Of a stretch of 64,000 nucleotides of DNA, positions 52,057-61,247 are shown one piece after another. How positions within the stretch are numbered: the first letter of the stretch is position 1; each line of letters opens with the position of its first letter. Under the pieces are notes generated by a model. That model was not told where the DNA came from, ran no database searches, and saw nothing but the letters and a program-made list of their open reading frames with translations. The DNA comes from Actinomycetales bacterium JB111 (GTDB taxonomy: Bacteria; Actinomycetota; Actinomycetes; Actinomycetales; Actinomycetaceae). Position numbers and translations under genes: made by a program. The stretch is from positions 1 to 64,000 of the forward strand of contig FUHX01000041.1 in NCBI GenBank assembly GCA_900163555.1, in the 5' to 3' direction.

Positions 52057-54651
52057 ATGCCGTACGTCCCGCTGACCTGGCTCGCGGACCACGTCGAGGT
52101 CCCCGCCGGACACACCGCCGAGCAGCTCGCCGCCGACCTCGTGCGGGTCGGGCTCGAGGAGGAGGACATCGTCCCCGCGGCCGTGACCGGCCCGCTCGTC
52201 GTCGGCCGCGTGCTCACCCGCGTCGCCGAGACCCACTCCAACGGCAAGACGATCGGCTACTGCCGCGTCGACGTCGGGGAGCACAACGACGCCCCGGGCG
52301 TCGGCAAGGAGCCCGCCGACGTCGCCTCGCGCGGCATCGTCTGCGGCGCGCCGAACGTGTACGAGGGCCAGCTCGTCGTCGTCGCTCTCCCGGGCGCCGT
52401 GCTGCCGGGCGACTTCGCGATCGCGGCGCGGAAGACGTACGGGCACGTCTCGAACGGCATGATCTGCTCCGCCCGCGAGCTCGGGCTCGGCGAGGACCAC
52501 TCCGGAATCATCGACCTCGGCGACCTCCTGGGTGACGACACTCCCGAGGTGGGGGCCGACGTCGGGGCCCTCCTCGGACTGAAGGAGGACGTGCTCGAGA
52601 TCAACGTGACCCCCGACCGGGGCTACTGCTTCTCGATGCGCGGGGTCGCCCGCGAGTTCCACCACTCCACCGGCGCGGCCTTCACGGACCGCGGCCTCGC
52701 CGCCTCGCTGGACGCGCCGACCCCCCCGACGACGGACACGGCCTTCGTGGTCGAGCTCGTCGACGAGGCGCCCGTCCACGGCGTGCCGGGCTGCGACCGG
52801 TTCGTCACCCGCGTGGTGCGCGGGATCGACCCCGCCGCGCCCAGCCCGCTGTGGCTGCAGACCCGCCTGCGGCAGGCCGGCATGCGCCCGATCTCGCTGA
52901 CGGTCGACGTGACGAACTACGTGATGCTCGAGCTCGGCCAGCCGCTGCACGCCTACGACCTGGGCGCGCTCACGGCCCCGATCGTCGTCCGGCGGGCGAA
53001 GCCGGGGGAGAGGCTGACGACCCTCGACGACGCCGAGCGCACCCTCGACGTCGGCGACCTCCTCATCACGGACTCCGCCGGCGGCCACGGCGCGCGTCCG
53101 CTCGGCCTCGCCGGGGTCATGGGCGGCGCCGAGACGGAGGTCGGCGCATCGACGACCGACGTCCTTCTCGAGGCCGCGCACTTCGACCCGGTCTCGATCG
53201 CGCGCACCGCGCGCCGGCACCGGCTGCCCTCCGAGGCGGCGAAGCGCTTCGAGCGCGGCGTCGACCCGCTCCTCGCCGCGGTCGCCGCGCAGCGGGCCGT
53301 CGACCTGCTCGTCGAGCTCGGCGACGGCACGGCGGACGACTCGGCGGTCGGCGACGTCGGGGCGCCTGCCCTCCCCGCGCAGATCGCCTTCGACCCCGCC
53401 GAGGCAGCCCGGCTCACGGGCGTGGACCACCCGCGCGAGCGCGTGGTCGAGCTCCTGCAGGCCGTCGGTTGCGACGTGACCGACGGCCTCACGCCCGACA
53501 CCCTGTCGGTCGCCCCGCCGAGCTGGCGCGCCGACCTCACCGGCCCGGCGCACCTCGTGGAGGAGATCGCCCGCCTCGACGGGTACGACGAGATCCCGTC
53601 GATCCTCCCGGCGGCCGTCGGGGGCGGCGGTCTCACCGTGGCCCAGCGGCGGCGTCGCGACATCGCCCGCACCCTCGCCGAGGCGGGCCTGAACGAGGTG
53701 CTCACCTACCCGTTCGTCGGGGACGTGCACGACACGCTCGGCTACGCCCCGGACGACGTGCGCCGTGCGGTCGTGCGGCTGAAGAACCCCCTGGCCGAGG
53801 ACGCCGGCGCGATGCGCACGTCGCTGCTGGACTCTCTGCTGGACGTGGCGCGCCGCAACGTCGCCCGCGGCTCGGGCGCACTCGCGCTGCTCGAGATCGG
53901 CATGGTCACCCGGCCCGGCGCCGTCGTCGGCACGCCGACGCCGAGCGCCGACGAGCGGCCGTCGGCGGACGAGCTGGACGCGCTCGCGGGCGCGGTGCCC
54001 GCGCAGCCGCGGCACGTCGCCGGCGTCGTCGGCGGCACCCAGGTGCCGGCCGGGCCGCTCGCCGCGGCCGTCGGCGCCGACTGGGCGGACGCGATCGAGC
54101 TGGCGCGGCTCGCCGCGCGGGTCGTCGGCGTGAGCGTGCGGGTCGAGGCCGCCGTGCTGGCCCCGTTCCACCCCGGACGCTGCGCCCGGATCGTCGGCGT
54201 CGGAGCGGGCGCGGACGGCGGCGACGTCGAGCTGGGGCACGCGGGCGAGCTGCACCCGAAGGTCGTGCGGGCCTTCGCCCTGCCGACCCGGACCGCCGCG
54301 TTCGAGCTCGACCTCGACCTGCTCACCGCGGCGCCGTCGGACCCGATCCAGGTGTCCCCGGTCTCCACGTTCCCGAGCGCGAAGGAGGACTTCGCGTTCG
54401 TCGTCGACGCCACGATCCCGGCCGAGTCGGTCGTCGAGACGGTGCGCGACGCCGCCGGCGAGGTCGTCGAGGAGGCCCGCCTGTTCGACGTCTACTCGGG
54501 CGAGCAGGTCGCCGACGGGAAGGCGTCCTACGCCGTGGCCGTCCGGCTGCGCGCCGCCGACCGCACCCTGACCGCGGAGGACATCGCGGGCGTGCGCGAG
54601 CAGATCGTCTCGGCCGTGACCGCGGCCCACGGGGCGAGCCTGCGCGCCTGA
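52057..54651 (+). CDS. pheT: Phenylalanyl-tRNA synthetase beta subunit
   Basis: An 864-residue partner of PheS. Domains in order: EMAP-type tRNA-binding OB fold (about 40-160), B3/B4 editing domain, B5, the class II-like core, and the C-terminal anticodon-binding FDX-ACB domain (about 765-860, with FPSAKEDFAFVVD). Length is normal for the family. A strong hairpin follows. Confidence 0.96.
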   Translation: MPYVPLTWLADHVEVPAGHTAEQLAADLVRVGLEEEDIVPAAVTGPLVVGRVLTRVAETHSNGKTIGYCRVDVGEHNDAPGVGKEPADVASRGIVCGAPNVYEGQLVVVALPGAVLPGDFAIAARKTYGHVSNGMICSARELGLGEDHSGIIDLGDLLGDDTPEVGADVGALLGLKEDVLEINVTPDRGYCFSMRGVAREFHHSTGAAFTDRGLAASLDAPTPPTTDTAFVVELVDEAPVHGVPGCDRFVTRVVRGIDPAAPSPLWLQTRLRQAGMRPISLTVDVTNYVMLELGQPLHAYDLGALTAPIVVRRAKPGERLTTLDDAERTLDVGDLLITDSAGGHGARPLGLAGVMGGAETEVGASTTDVLLEAAHFDPVSIARTARRHRLPSEAAKRFERGVDPLLAAVAAQRAVDLLVELGDGTADDSAVGDVGAPALPAQIAFDPAEAARLTGVDHPRERVVELLQAVGCDVTDGLTPDTLSVAPPSWRADLTGPAHLVEEIARLDGYDEIPSILPAAVGGGGLTVAQRRRRDIARTLAEAGLNEVLTYPFVGDVHDTLGYAPDDVRRAVVRLKNPLAEDAGAMRTSLLDSLLDVARRNVARGSGALALLEIGMVTRPGAVVGTPTPSADERPSADELDALAGAVPAQPRHVAGVVGGTQVPAGPLAAAVGADWADAIELARLAARVVGVSVRVEAAVLAPFHPGRCARIVGVGAGADGGDVELGHAGELHPKVVRAFALPTRTAAFELDLDLLTAAPSDPIQVSPVSTFPSAKEDFAFVVDATIPAESVVETVRDAAGEVVEEARLFDVYSGEQVADGKASYAVAVRLRAADRTLTAEDIAGVREQIVSAVTAAHGASLRA

Positions 54652-54660
54652 CCCGCACCG

Positions 54661-54700
54661 ACGCCGAGGGCCCCGCGAGCGATCGCGGGGCCCTCGGCGT
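54661..54700. terminator. 18-bp perfect hairpin after pheT
   Basis: The arms 54661-54678 and 54683-54700 are fully complementary around a GCGA loop. It separates pheT from the convergent membrane-protein gene. Confidence 0.75.
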
Positions 54701-54721
54701 CGAAGCGGCCGGTGCGGACGG

Positions 54722-55636
54722 TCAGTCCGCCGACAGGTCGGCCACGGCCTGTCCGGGGTCCTCGGCCGCCAGCGCGCGGCCGGCCGCCGTCGGGTCCTTC
54801 GCGACCGCGCGCAGGATCGCGAGGAGGACGGCGGGGTCGCCGCCGTACGCACCGAGCGCGAACGTCTCGCTGAGCTGCGGGGTCTCCTCGACCTGCGTGA
54901 CGCGTCCGCGGCCCGAGCTCCCGCGGCGCGTCCGCTCGATCGGCGAGGCGCTGCGGATCGACACCCGCGCCCCCGCGCCGGGCAGGGGCTCGAGCTGCCG
55001 AACGCGGTCCCAGCGCACGGTCCGCGTGGTCGTGAGGACGTCGACGGTCAGGGTCTTCGCCGAGAGCGTCATCGTTGCGGTGCGGACGCGGCCCTTGCCG
55101 AGCTCCCACGCGCCCGGCAGCGCGAGGAGCGTGATCGTGAACAGCACGAGCGTGGTCGCGATCGGCGGGTAGGTCGCGTCGGGCCCCGCGAGCAGGGCGT
55201 CGACGGCGTAGGCCGGCCCCGCGAACCCGGCGGCGAGCAGGCCCGCCATCGCGAGGCGCCGCGTCCAGACCGACGGGAGGAGCTCGAGCGTGCGCGAGCG
55301 GGTCGGGGCCGCCGCGTCGACCGGGCCACCGGTCCCGTCCCGGTCAGCTCCCTGGTCGTCGTCGCCCTCGACGAAGGCCACGAGGGTGCCCTTCTTGCGC
55401 GCGAGGCGCGGGACGACGATCGCGGCGAGGCCGAGGACCGGTCCGAGGACCAGCAGGACCGCGCCGAGGAGCGCGAACGGCGTGCCGTTGCCCGGGGTGA
55501 CGATCCCGTGGACGACGCACGCGATCGCGAGAACCACGAAGGTCAGCTCGGGCCAGTGTGCCCGCAGCAGGCCGCCCCACTGCTCGGGCCGGGGCGCGGC
55601 CGTGCTGGACCGCCAGTAGATCCGCTCGTCGCTCAC
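54722..55636 (-). CDS. Integral membrane protein with PH-like C-terminal part
   Basis: A 304-residue protein with four hydrophobic segments (about 31-49, 53-77, 129-150, 158-176). The soluble C-terminal part starts with a TLSAKTLTVDVLTTTRTVRW strand pattern that resembles bacterial PH domains; this is a weak guess. The function is not recognised. The GTG at 55636 lies 6 bases after a TACCCT -10 box, so the longer upstream frame is not used. Confidence 0.7.
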   Translation of the reverse strand: MSDERIYWRSSTAAPRPEQWGGLLRAHWPELTFVVLAIACVVHGIVTPGNGTPFALLGAVLLVLGPVLGLAAIVVPRLARKKGTLVAFVEGDDDQGADRDGTGGPVDAAAPTRSRTLELLPSVWTRRLAMAGLLAAGFAGPAYAVDALLAGPDATYPPIATTLVLFTITLLALPGAWELGKGRVRTATMTLSAKTLTVDVLTTTRTVRWDRVRQLEPLPGAGARVSIRSASPIERTRRGSSGRGRVTQVEETPQLSETFALGAYGGDPAVLLAILRAVAKDPTAAGRALAAEDPGQAVADLSAD

Positions 55637-55642
55637 CGCCTC

Positions 55643-55648
55643 AGGGTA
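55643..55648 (-). promoter_or_regulatory. -10 box (TACCCT) for leaderless membrane protein gene
   Basis: Minus-strand TACCCT ends 6 bases before the GTG at 55636. Confidence 0.5.
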
Positions 55649-55756
55649 GGCGGGCGGCACGCCGCCCACCGTCGCGGTCCGGCGGCGCGCGTGCGCACCG
55701 CCGCCGACGACACCCGCGGCCGACGTCGGCACCCGCCGCCGGCGCCCGCCCCACCA

Positions 55757-55799
55757 CCATCCGTTCCGCGGATGGACCCCATCCGGTTGTCGCTATGTT
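55757..55799 (+). promoter_or_regulatory. Candidate operator and promoter of the transporter-aldolase operon
   Basis: CCATCCG (55757-55763) and CGGATGG (55769-55775) form a palindrome with a 5-base centre, and a third half-site CCATCCG follows at 55779-55785. A -10-like TATGTT lies at 55794-55799. The remaining leader up to the first gene is about 110 bases, C-rich, without a gene. The LysR protein encoded at the far end of the operon is one candidate to bind here. Confidence 0.45.
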
Positions 55800-55908
55800 C
55801 GCCCGCCGCGCCCCCGCATACGGTCGAGACACAGATCGACGCGCCCCCGCCCCGGCCCCCGCCCGGGCCGCGCGGACCCTGCTCACGACGATGTGAAAGG
55901 TGCTCACC

Positions 55909-57057
55909 ATGACACGAACGATGCGAAGACTCGCCCCCGCGGCCGCCCTGCTGCTCGCCGGCACGCTCGGCCTCGCGGCCTGCGGCTCCGACCCCAGCCC
56001 CGCCGACCCGGAGGACTCCGGCTCGGAGTCCGGATCCGAGGACGGCGGCGCGCAGTCCGTCTCCGCGGGCTGGGTCAGCGCGATCGACCAGGTCGGCCTC
56101 CCGGCGGCCCTGGACCGCGGCTACTTCGAGGACGCCGGGCTGGACGTGACGGTCGAGGAGCCGTTCGCGTCCGGCGTCGACATGCTCAACGCCTTGGAGA
56201 CCGACCAGATCCAGTTCGCCCAGGTCGGCGCGCCCTTCATCGGCGCCTACCTCGCGGGCGCCGACTACGTCATCGTCGGCAACTACACCGGCAGCGCGGT
56301 GACCACCGGCATCGACGAGACGATGGCCGTCGTCGCGTCCGAGAGCTCCGGCATCACCGAGGGCGACTTCTCCTCGCTCGCCGGCACGCGCATCGGCGTC
56401 ACCGTCGGCTCCATCAACCACCTCTACCTGCTGGCCGCCCTCGAGGACGAGGGGATGAGCCCCGACGACGTCGAGATCGTCAACACGGCCGCCCCGGACA
56501 TGGCGGTGGCCCTGCAGACGGACGGCGTGGACGCCGTCGTCATCTGGGACCCGTGGCCGTTCACGATCGAGGACCAGGTCGAGGGTGCCTACACGGTCCA
56601 GCGCGGCGGCGGACACATCGCCTTCATCGGCTACGTGGTGGCCCGTAGGGACTTCGTCGAGGAGAACCCCGAGACGGTCGAGTCCTTCCTCACCGCCCGC
56701 GCCGAGGCCGACCAGTGGATGCGGGAGAACCCCGACGAGGCCGGCGAGCTCGCCTCGCGGTGGCTGACCTCGCTGGACGAGCAGGTGGCGGCCGACGCCA
56801 TGCAGTTCAACATCCAGCAGCTCGACCCGCGCCTGTCCGCCTGCAACTACGCGGCGCTGGACACCGCGCAGGCCACGCTGTTCGAGCTCGACGCGACCGA
56901 GGGTACGTTCGACGTCAACGACGTCTTCGTCCCCGACCCCATGCTCGCGGTCGCCGAGGCGAACCCCGACCTGTTCTCCGACCTCGACCCGATCCCGGAC
57001 TCCGCCGTCATCGGTACGGACTTCGCCTTCGACCCGGCGGGGGACCAGTGCCCGTGA
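55909..57057 (+). CDS. NMT1/THI5-like ABC transporter substrate-binding lipoprotein
   Basis: A 382-residue binding protein with a lipoprotein signal peptide, lipobox GLAAC (C25), and a Ser/Gly/Asp/Glu linker. The ligand domain follows, with GWVSAIDQVGLPAALDRGYF, FAQVGAPFIGAYLAG and AVALQTDGVDAVVIWDPW. It is the first gene of an eight-gene operon. The ATG at 55909 follows GAAAGG; a GTG at 55900 is possible. The ligand is unknown; it is longer than the related protein at 48872. Confidence 0.88.
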   Translation: MTRTMRRLAPAAALLLAGTLGLAACGSDPSPADPEDSGSESGSEDGGAQSVSAGWVSAIDQVGLPAALDRGYFEDAGLDVTVEEPFASGVDMLNALETDQIQFAQVGAPFIGAYLAGADYVIVGNYTGSAVTTGIDETMAVVASESSGITEGDFSSLAGTRIGVTVGSINHLYLLAALEDEGMSPDDVEIVNTAAPDMAVALQTDGVDAVVIWDPWPFTIEDQVEGAYTVQRGGGHIAFIGYVVARRDFVEENPETVESFLTARAEADQWMRENPDEAGELASRWLTSLDEQVAADAMQFNIQQLDPRLSACNYAALDTAQATLFELDATEGTFDVNDVFVPDPMLAVAEANPDLFSDLDPIPDSAVIGTDFAFDPAGDQCP

Positions 57058-57899
57058 CGACCACCGCCCGGCCGGGCCGCCTCAGTCGGCCGGGCGCGCC
57101 CGCCCGGCTGCGTCGGCCCGACCGGGCCCGGTCCCGCCTCGGCGAGATCGCCTGGTTCCTCAGCCCCTTCGTGGTGCTCGCCGCGATCTGGCTGATCGTC
57201 GTGCCGGCCGCCGACGTCTCCTCCCGCGTCTTCCCGTCGCTCCCGGCGGTGGGCCGGGCGCTCGGCGAGATGCTTGCCGACGGGACGCTGTGGACCCACC
57301 TCGGCGCCAGCCTCTACCGGGTGGCGGTCGGGGCCGGCCTCGCGGTCGCGATCGGCGTCCCGTTCGGCATCCTCATGGGGACGAGCCGCGCGATCTCCGG
57401 CTTCTTCTCGCCGCTGCTGCGGTTCTCGGTGGCGCTCGCCGGCATCGCCTGGATCCCGCTCGCGACCCTCTGGTTCGGCTACGGCAACAACGCGGTCGTC
57501 TTCGTCGTGTTCAACGCCGTGTTCTTCGCGATCGTCTACAACTCGATGCTCGGCACCCGCCAGGTCGCAACGAGCCTTCTGCGCGCCGGCCGCTCGCTCG
57601 GCGCCGGCCGGTGGCAGATGTTCTGGCAGGTCTACCTGCCGGGGGCGGCGCCCTCGATCGCCACCGGCCTGCGGGTCGGCATGGGCTTCGCCTGGCGCGG
57701 CCTCGTGGCGGCGGAGATCATCGCGACCTCCGCCGGCCTCGGCTACAGCCTGTTCCTCGCGCGGCAGTACTACCAGACCGACGTCATCATCCTCATGATG
57801 ATCATCATCGGGGTCCTCTGGCTGCTCATGGACCGCCTCGTGCTCGCGCCGGTCGAGCGCCGCACCGTCGAGCGCTGGTCGGGGGTGCGGACCGCATGA
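57054..57899 (+). CDS. ABC transporter permease (NitT/TauT type)
   Basis: A 281-residue permease with about six membrane helices and the EAA loop region SLGAGRWQMFWQVYLPGAAP. The GTG at 57054 overlaps the binding-protein stop; another GTG lies 6 bases upstream. It is paired with a second permease gene, so the two probably form a heterodimer. Confidence 0.9.
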   Translation: MTTTARPGRLSRPGAPARLRRPDRARSRLGEIAWFLSPFVVLAAIWLIVVPAADVSSRVFPSLPAVGRALGEMLADGTLWTHLGASLYRVAVGAGLAVAIGVPFGILMGTSRAISGFFSPLLRFSVALAGIAWIPLATLWFGYGNNAVVFVVFNAVFFAIVYNSMLGTRQVATSLLRAGRSLGAGRWQMFWQVYLPGAAPSIATGLRVGMGFAWRGLVAAEIIATSAGLGYSLFLARQYYQTDVIILMMIIIGVLWLLMDRLVLAPVERRTVERWSGVRTA

Positions 57900-58753
57900 G
57901 TGTCACCGAGACCCCGGTCGCCACGCCCGCCCCGACGACGACGCCCGCCCGCCGGGCGGGACGCCCGGCCACGACCTGGCTGCTGCGCGTGCCGGGCATC
58001 AAGGTCTGGGGACCGTTCGCCGTCGTGCTGCTCGTGTGGGAGCTCGTCGCCCGGCTGGGCGTCTTCCCGGAGGCCTTCTTCGTGGGGCCGGGTGCGGTCC
58101 TCGAGCGGACCGTGCACTCGATACGCGTGGGCATCCTGCCCTCCTACATCGCCGCCTCGCTCGAGCGGCTGGCGGTGGGGGCGGCCTGGGGCCTGCTCAT
58201 CGGCATCGTGCTCGGCTTCCTCGTGGGCCTGAACCGGTACGTGCGGAAGTTCTTCTGGCCGCTGCTGCTGTTCTTCCAGGCGATCGGCGACATCGCCTGG
58301 CTGCCGATCCTCATCATCTGGTTCGGCTTCTCCCTGACCTCGGTCACGATCGTCATCGTCTACACGGTCGTGTTCCCGCTGATCATCTCGATCGTCGCCG
58401 CGATCGACCGCATCCCGACCAACCTGCGCCGCGCCGCAGGCAGCCTCGGCGCCGGCCGGTGGCAGCGCATCGTCCACGTCGTGCTCCCGGCCGCCCTGCC
58501 CGGGGTCTCCTCCGGGGTGCGCACCGGGCTCGGCTACGGCTGGCGGGCCCTCATCGCCGCGGAGATCATCATCGGCACGTCCGGCGTCGGATTCATGATG
58601 TTCGACGGCCGACGGGGCGGCGACGTCACGCTCGTCTTCGTCGGGATGATCGTCCTCGGCGTCCTGTGGTACCTGACCGACGCCCTCGTCCTCGCGCCCT
58701 TCGAGAGGGCGACCATCGAGCGATGGGGCCTGGTGGAAAGGGTGGGCCGATGA
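57896..58753 (+). CDS. ABC transporter permease (NitT/TauT type), second
   Basis: A 285-residue permease with the same topology as the preceding one and an EAA loop SLGAGRWQRIVHVVLPAALP. The two share much of the loop, suggesting an old duplication. Its ATG overlaps the previous stop (ATGA), and its stop overlaps the ATPase start. Confidence 0.9.
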   Translation: MSVTETPVATPAPTTTPARRAGRPATTWLLRVPGIKVWGPFAVVLLVWELVARLGVFPEAFFVGPGAVLERTVHSIRVGILPSYIAASLERLAVGAAWGLLIGIVLGFLVGLNRYVRKFFWPLLLFFQAIGDIAWLPILIIWFGFSLTSVTIVIVYTVVFPLIISIVAAIDRIPTNLRRAAGSLGAGRWQRIVHVVLPAALPGVSSGVRTGLGYGWRALIAAEIIIGTSGVGFMMFDGRRGGDVTLVFVGMIVLGVLWYLTDALVLAPFERATIERWGLVERVGR

Positions 58754-59517
58754 GCCTGCTGACAATCGATTCCCTCACCCAGTCCTACGTGGACCCGTAC
58801 ACCGGCGGCGTCACCGAGGCCATCGGCGACGTCACCCTCGAGATCGCCGACGGCGAGTTCGTCGCGCTGCTCGGCCCGAGCGGCTGCGGCAAGACGACCG
58901 TCCTCAACATCGTGGCCGGCTTCATCGAGGCCAGCGGGGGAACGGTCGCCGTCGGCGGCACGACCGTGCACGGCCCGGGGCCGGACCGCGGCGTCGTCTT
59001 CCAGGACTTCGCGCTCTTCCCGTGGCTCACGGTGGAGTCGAACGTGGCGTTCGGGCTGAAGATGCAGGGCGTGCCGAAGGCCGAGCGCCGGGAGCGCGCC
59101 GGGAAGATGCTCGAGCTGGTCGGCCTCGACGGCTTCGGCGCCAAGTACCCGCACGAGCTCTCCGGCGGGATGCGCCAGCGCGCCGGCGTGGCCCGCGTGC
59201 TCGTGACGGACCCGGCGATGATGCTCATGGACGAGCCCTTCGCAAGCATCGACGCCCAGACCCGGCGCCAGCTCCAGCAGGAGGTCCTGCGCATCTGGGA
59301 CGCGAGCCGGCCCACCGTCCTGTTCGTCACCCACGACGTCGACGAGGCCATCTTCATGGCCGACCGCGTCGTCGTCCTGTCCGGCCGCCCGTCGACCGTG
59401 GCGGCAGACATCCGCGTGCCGCTCGAGCGGCCGCGGACGTGGCGGGACGTCCAGTCCGACCCGGCTTTCATCTCCATGCGGGACGAGCTGCTCACGATGC
59501 TCGGGGTGGAGACATGA
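58750..59517 (+). CDS. ABC transporter ATP-binding protein (NitT/TauT type)
   Basis: A 255-residue ATPase. Walker A is GPSGCGKTT, the signature LSGGMRQRAGVARVL, and Walker B LMDEPFASID, followed by the switch histidine in FVTHDVDEA. It resembles the SsuB/TauB/NrtD group. ATGA overlaps join it to both neighbours. Confidence 0.93.
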   Translation: MSLLTIDSLTQSYVDPYTGGVTEAIGDVTLEIADGEFVALLGPSGCGKTTVLNIVAGFIEASGGTVAVGGTTVHGPGPDRGVVFQDFALFPWLTVESNVAFGLKMQGVPKAERRERAGKMLELVGLDGFGAKYPHELSGGMRQRAGVARVLVTDPAMMLMDEPFASIDAQTRRQLQQEVLRIWDASRPTVLFVTHDVDEAIFMADRVVVLSGRPSTVAADIRVPLERPRTWRDVQSDPAFISMRDELLTMLGVET

Positions 59518-59861
59518 GGCGGCTGCTCAGCGCGTTCCTGAGGTCCACGCCGGGCCGGACGATCGTCGTCGTGCTCGTCGCGGCGCTCGCCTGGCAGGGC
59601 TACCTGTACGCGGCGGCCGGGTCGAAGATCGACCCCGAGGTCGCCTCCGAGGTGGAGGCGGGCGAGCCGGTCCGGGTGACCGTGGTCCTCGGCTTCACGC
59701 CGGAGCGCTTCCACACCCTGTACCTGCAGGACTACGGGCGGGTCATGGGCATCGACGGCAACGAGATCCACCTGCGCGCCGTCCGCCCCGAGAACATCGC
59801 GCGCCTCGCGCGCGTCTACTGGATCGACCGGCTGGAGCCGGTCGCGGAGGAGGACCGATGA
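59514..59861 (+). CDS. Unrecognised 115-residue membrane-anchored protein
   Basis: I do not recognise this protein. It has a basic N-terminus, one membrane segment (about 14-33, TIVVVLVAALAWQGYLYAA) and an extracytoplasmic part of about 80 residues. That part holds a VRVTVVLGFTPERFHTLYLQ strand-helix pattern and an arginine-rich end. Its ATG overlaps the ATPase stop and its stop overlaps the aldolase start, so it is a fixed operon member. A role as a transporter accessory or membrane-tethered factor is inference from position. Confidence 0.75.
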   Translation: MRRLLSAFLRSTPGRTIVVVLVAALAWQGYLYAAAGSKIDPEVASEVEAGEPVRVTVVLGFTPERFHTLYLQDYGRVMGIDGNEIHLRAVRPENIARLARVYWIDRLEPVAEEDR

Positions 59862-60595
59862 GCCCGACGACGACCGGGAGCCCCGTGGGCGCGGGCCCCG
59901 CGCCCGGGCCGGGCGCCGTGGGCGTGCTGGCCGCCATGGAGCGTGAGCGGCTCGTCCACGTGGTCCGCGGGGACAGCGCGCGCGACGCGGCCGCCACGAT
60001 CGAGGCCGCCGTCGCCGGCGGCGTGCGCATCGTCGAGGTCACCTACACGGTGCCGGGGGCGAGCGACCTCATCTCCTCGCTCGCCGGCCGGGACGGCATC
60101 ACGCTCGGCGCGGGAACGGTCCGCACGCCGGCCGAGGCCGAGGCCGCGCTCGCCGCGGGCGCCCGGTTCCTCGTCAGCCCGAACCTCGACCTCGACGTGG
60201 TCCGCCTCGCCGTGACCTCCGACGTCCTCGTCGTCCCCGGCATCCTCACCGCCACCGAGGCGCAGTCGGCACTCGGTGCGGGGGCGCCCGCGGTCAAGCT
60301 GTTCCCGGCCTCCGCGGTCGGCCCCGACTACATCCGGGCCCTGCACGGCCCCATGCCCGAGCTCAGGGTCATGCCGTCCGGCGGCATCGGACCGACGAAC
60401 GTCGCGGCGTGGCTCGACGCCGGGGCCTTCGCCGTCGGCATGGGCGGGGGCCTGAGCCCCGCCGGCCCGATCGACGACGCCGCGCGCGCCGCCATCACCG
60501 AGGCGGCCACGGCCGCGCTCGGCGCCATCTCGTCCGCCACCCAGACTGTCCACCGCACTGCACCACGCACTGCCAACCGAGGAGCACGTTCATGA
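59858..60595 (+). CDS. KHG/KDPG aldolase family protein
   Basis: A 245-residue class I aldolase that splits 2-keto-3-deoxy acids (or their 6-phosphates) or 4-hydroxy-2-oxoglutarate to pyruvate and an aldehyde. After a disordered N-terminal stretch of about 25 residues, the catalytic E60 (in RIVEVTY) and the Schiff-base lysine K147 (in AVKLFPAS) are in place, with GGIGPTN near the C-terminus. The C-terminal 30 residues are Thr/Ala-rich. ATG overlaps the previous stop. The natural substrate is not certain. Confidence 0.88.
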   Translation: MSPTTTGSPVGAGPAPGPGAVGVLAAMERERLVHVVRGDSARDAAATIEAAVAGGVRIVEVTYTVPGASDLISSLAGRDGITLGAGTVRTPAEAEAALAAGARFLVSPNLDLDVVRLAVTSDVLVVPGILTATEAQSALGAGAPAVKLFPASAVGPDYIRALHGPMPELRVMPSGGIGPTNVAAWLDAGAFAVGMGGGLSPAGPIDDAARAAITEAATAALGAISSATQTVHRTAPRTANRGARS

Positions 60596-61245
60596 CCACC
60601 TACCCGGCCGCCACCATCGAGGCGTTCCGATCCATCAGCACGGCCTCCGTCTCCGACGCGCTGCAGGCGCTCGGCGTGCACGGCCACGTGCCCTCGACGA
60701 TCCGCCTGCTGGCGGGCGAGAAGGTCGTCGGCCCCGCCCTGACCGTCAAGGAGGGGCCGTCGACCGAGTCGGTCCCGCCGAGCCACGCCCTCGACGCCAT
60801 CGAGGGCGCCGAGCCGGGAGGAGTCATGGTCATCGACCTCGGTGGCGAGCCCGACGTCGCCGCCTGGGGCGGGCTCATGACCGCCGGCGCGGTCGCGAAG
60901 GGACTCGAGGGGGTCGTGCTCGACACGTGTGCGCGGGACCTCACCGAGATCCGGCGGGACTTCCCGGGCTTCACCGTGTTCGCCCGGGGCACGTCCCCGG
61001 CGACGACGGTCGGACGGTTCGCGACGATCTCGGCCGGCGAGCCGGTCGAGCTCGACGGCGTCGAGGTCCGCCAGGGCGACCTCGTCGTCGCCGACGCGGA
61101 CGGGGTCGTCGTCATCCCGGCCGAGCACGTGGACGCCACCCTCGCCGGGGCGCTCGAGATCGAGGAGCGCGAGCGGGAGCAGACCCGGCTCATCCTCTCC
61201 TCGGGCTCGCTCGCCGAGGGCCTGGCCGCGTACAACCGGATCTGA
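60592..61245 (+). CDS. RraA-like / HMG aldolase-type protein
   Basis: A 217-residue RraA-fold protein. Members are divalent-metal class II aldolases for 4-hydroxy-4-methyl-2-oxoglutarate, oxaloacetate decarboxylases or RNase E inhibitors. The active-site pattern is present: GGLMTAGAVAKGLEGVVLD followed by R115-D116. The usual glycine after the aspartate of the DG pair is replaced (D-T-C-A-R-D), which may change the substrate. It overlaps the aldolase gene by 4 bases. Confidence 0.8.
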   Translation: MTTYPAATIEAFRSISTASVSDALQALGVHGHVPSTIRLLAGEKVVGPALTVKEGPSTESVPPSHALDAIEGAEPGGVMVIDLGGEPDVAAWGGLMTAGAVAKGLEGVVLDTCARDLTEIRRDFPGFTVFARGTSPATTVGRFATISAGEPVELDGVEVRQGDLVVADADGVVVIPAEHVDATLAGALEIEEREREQTRLILSSGSLAEGLAAYNRI

Positions 61246-61247
61246 CC

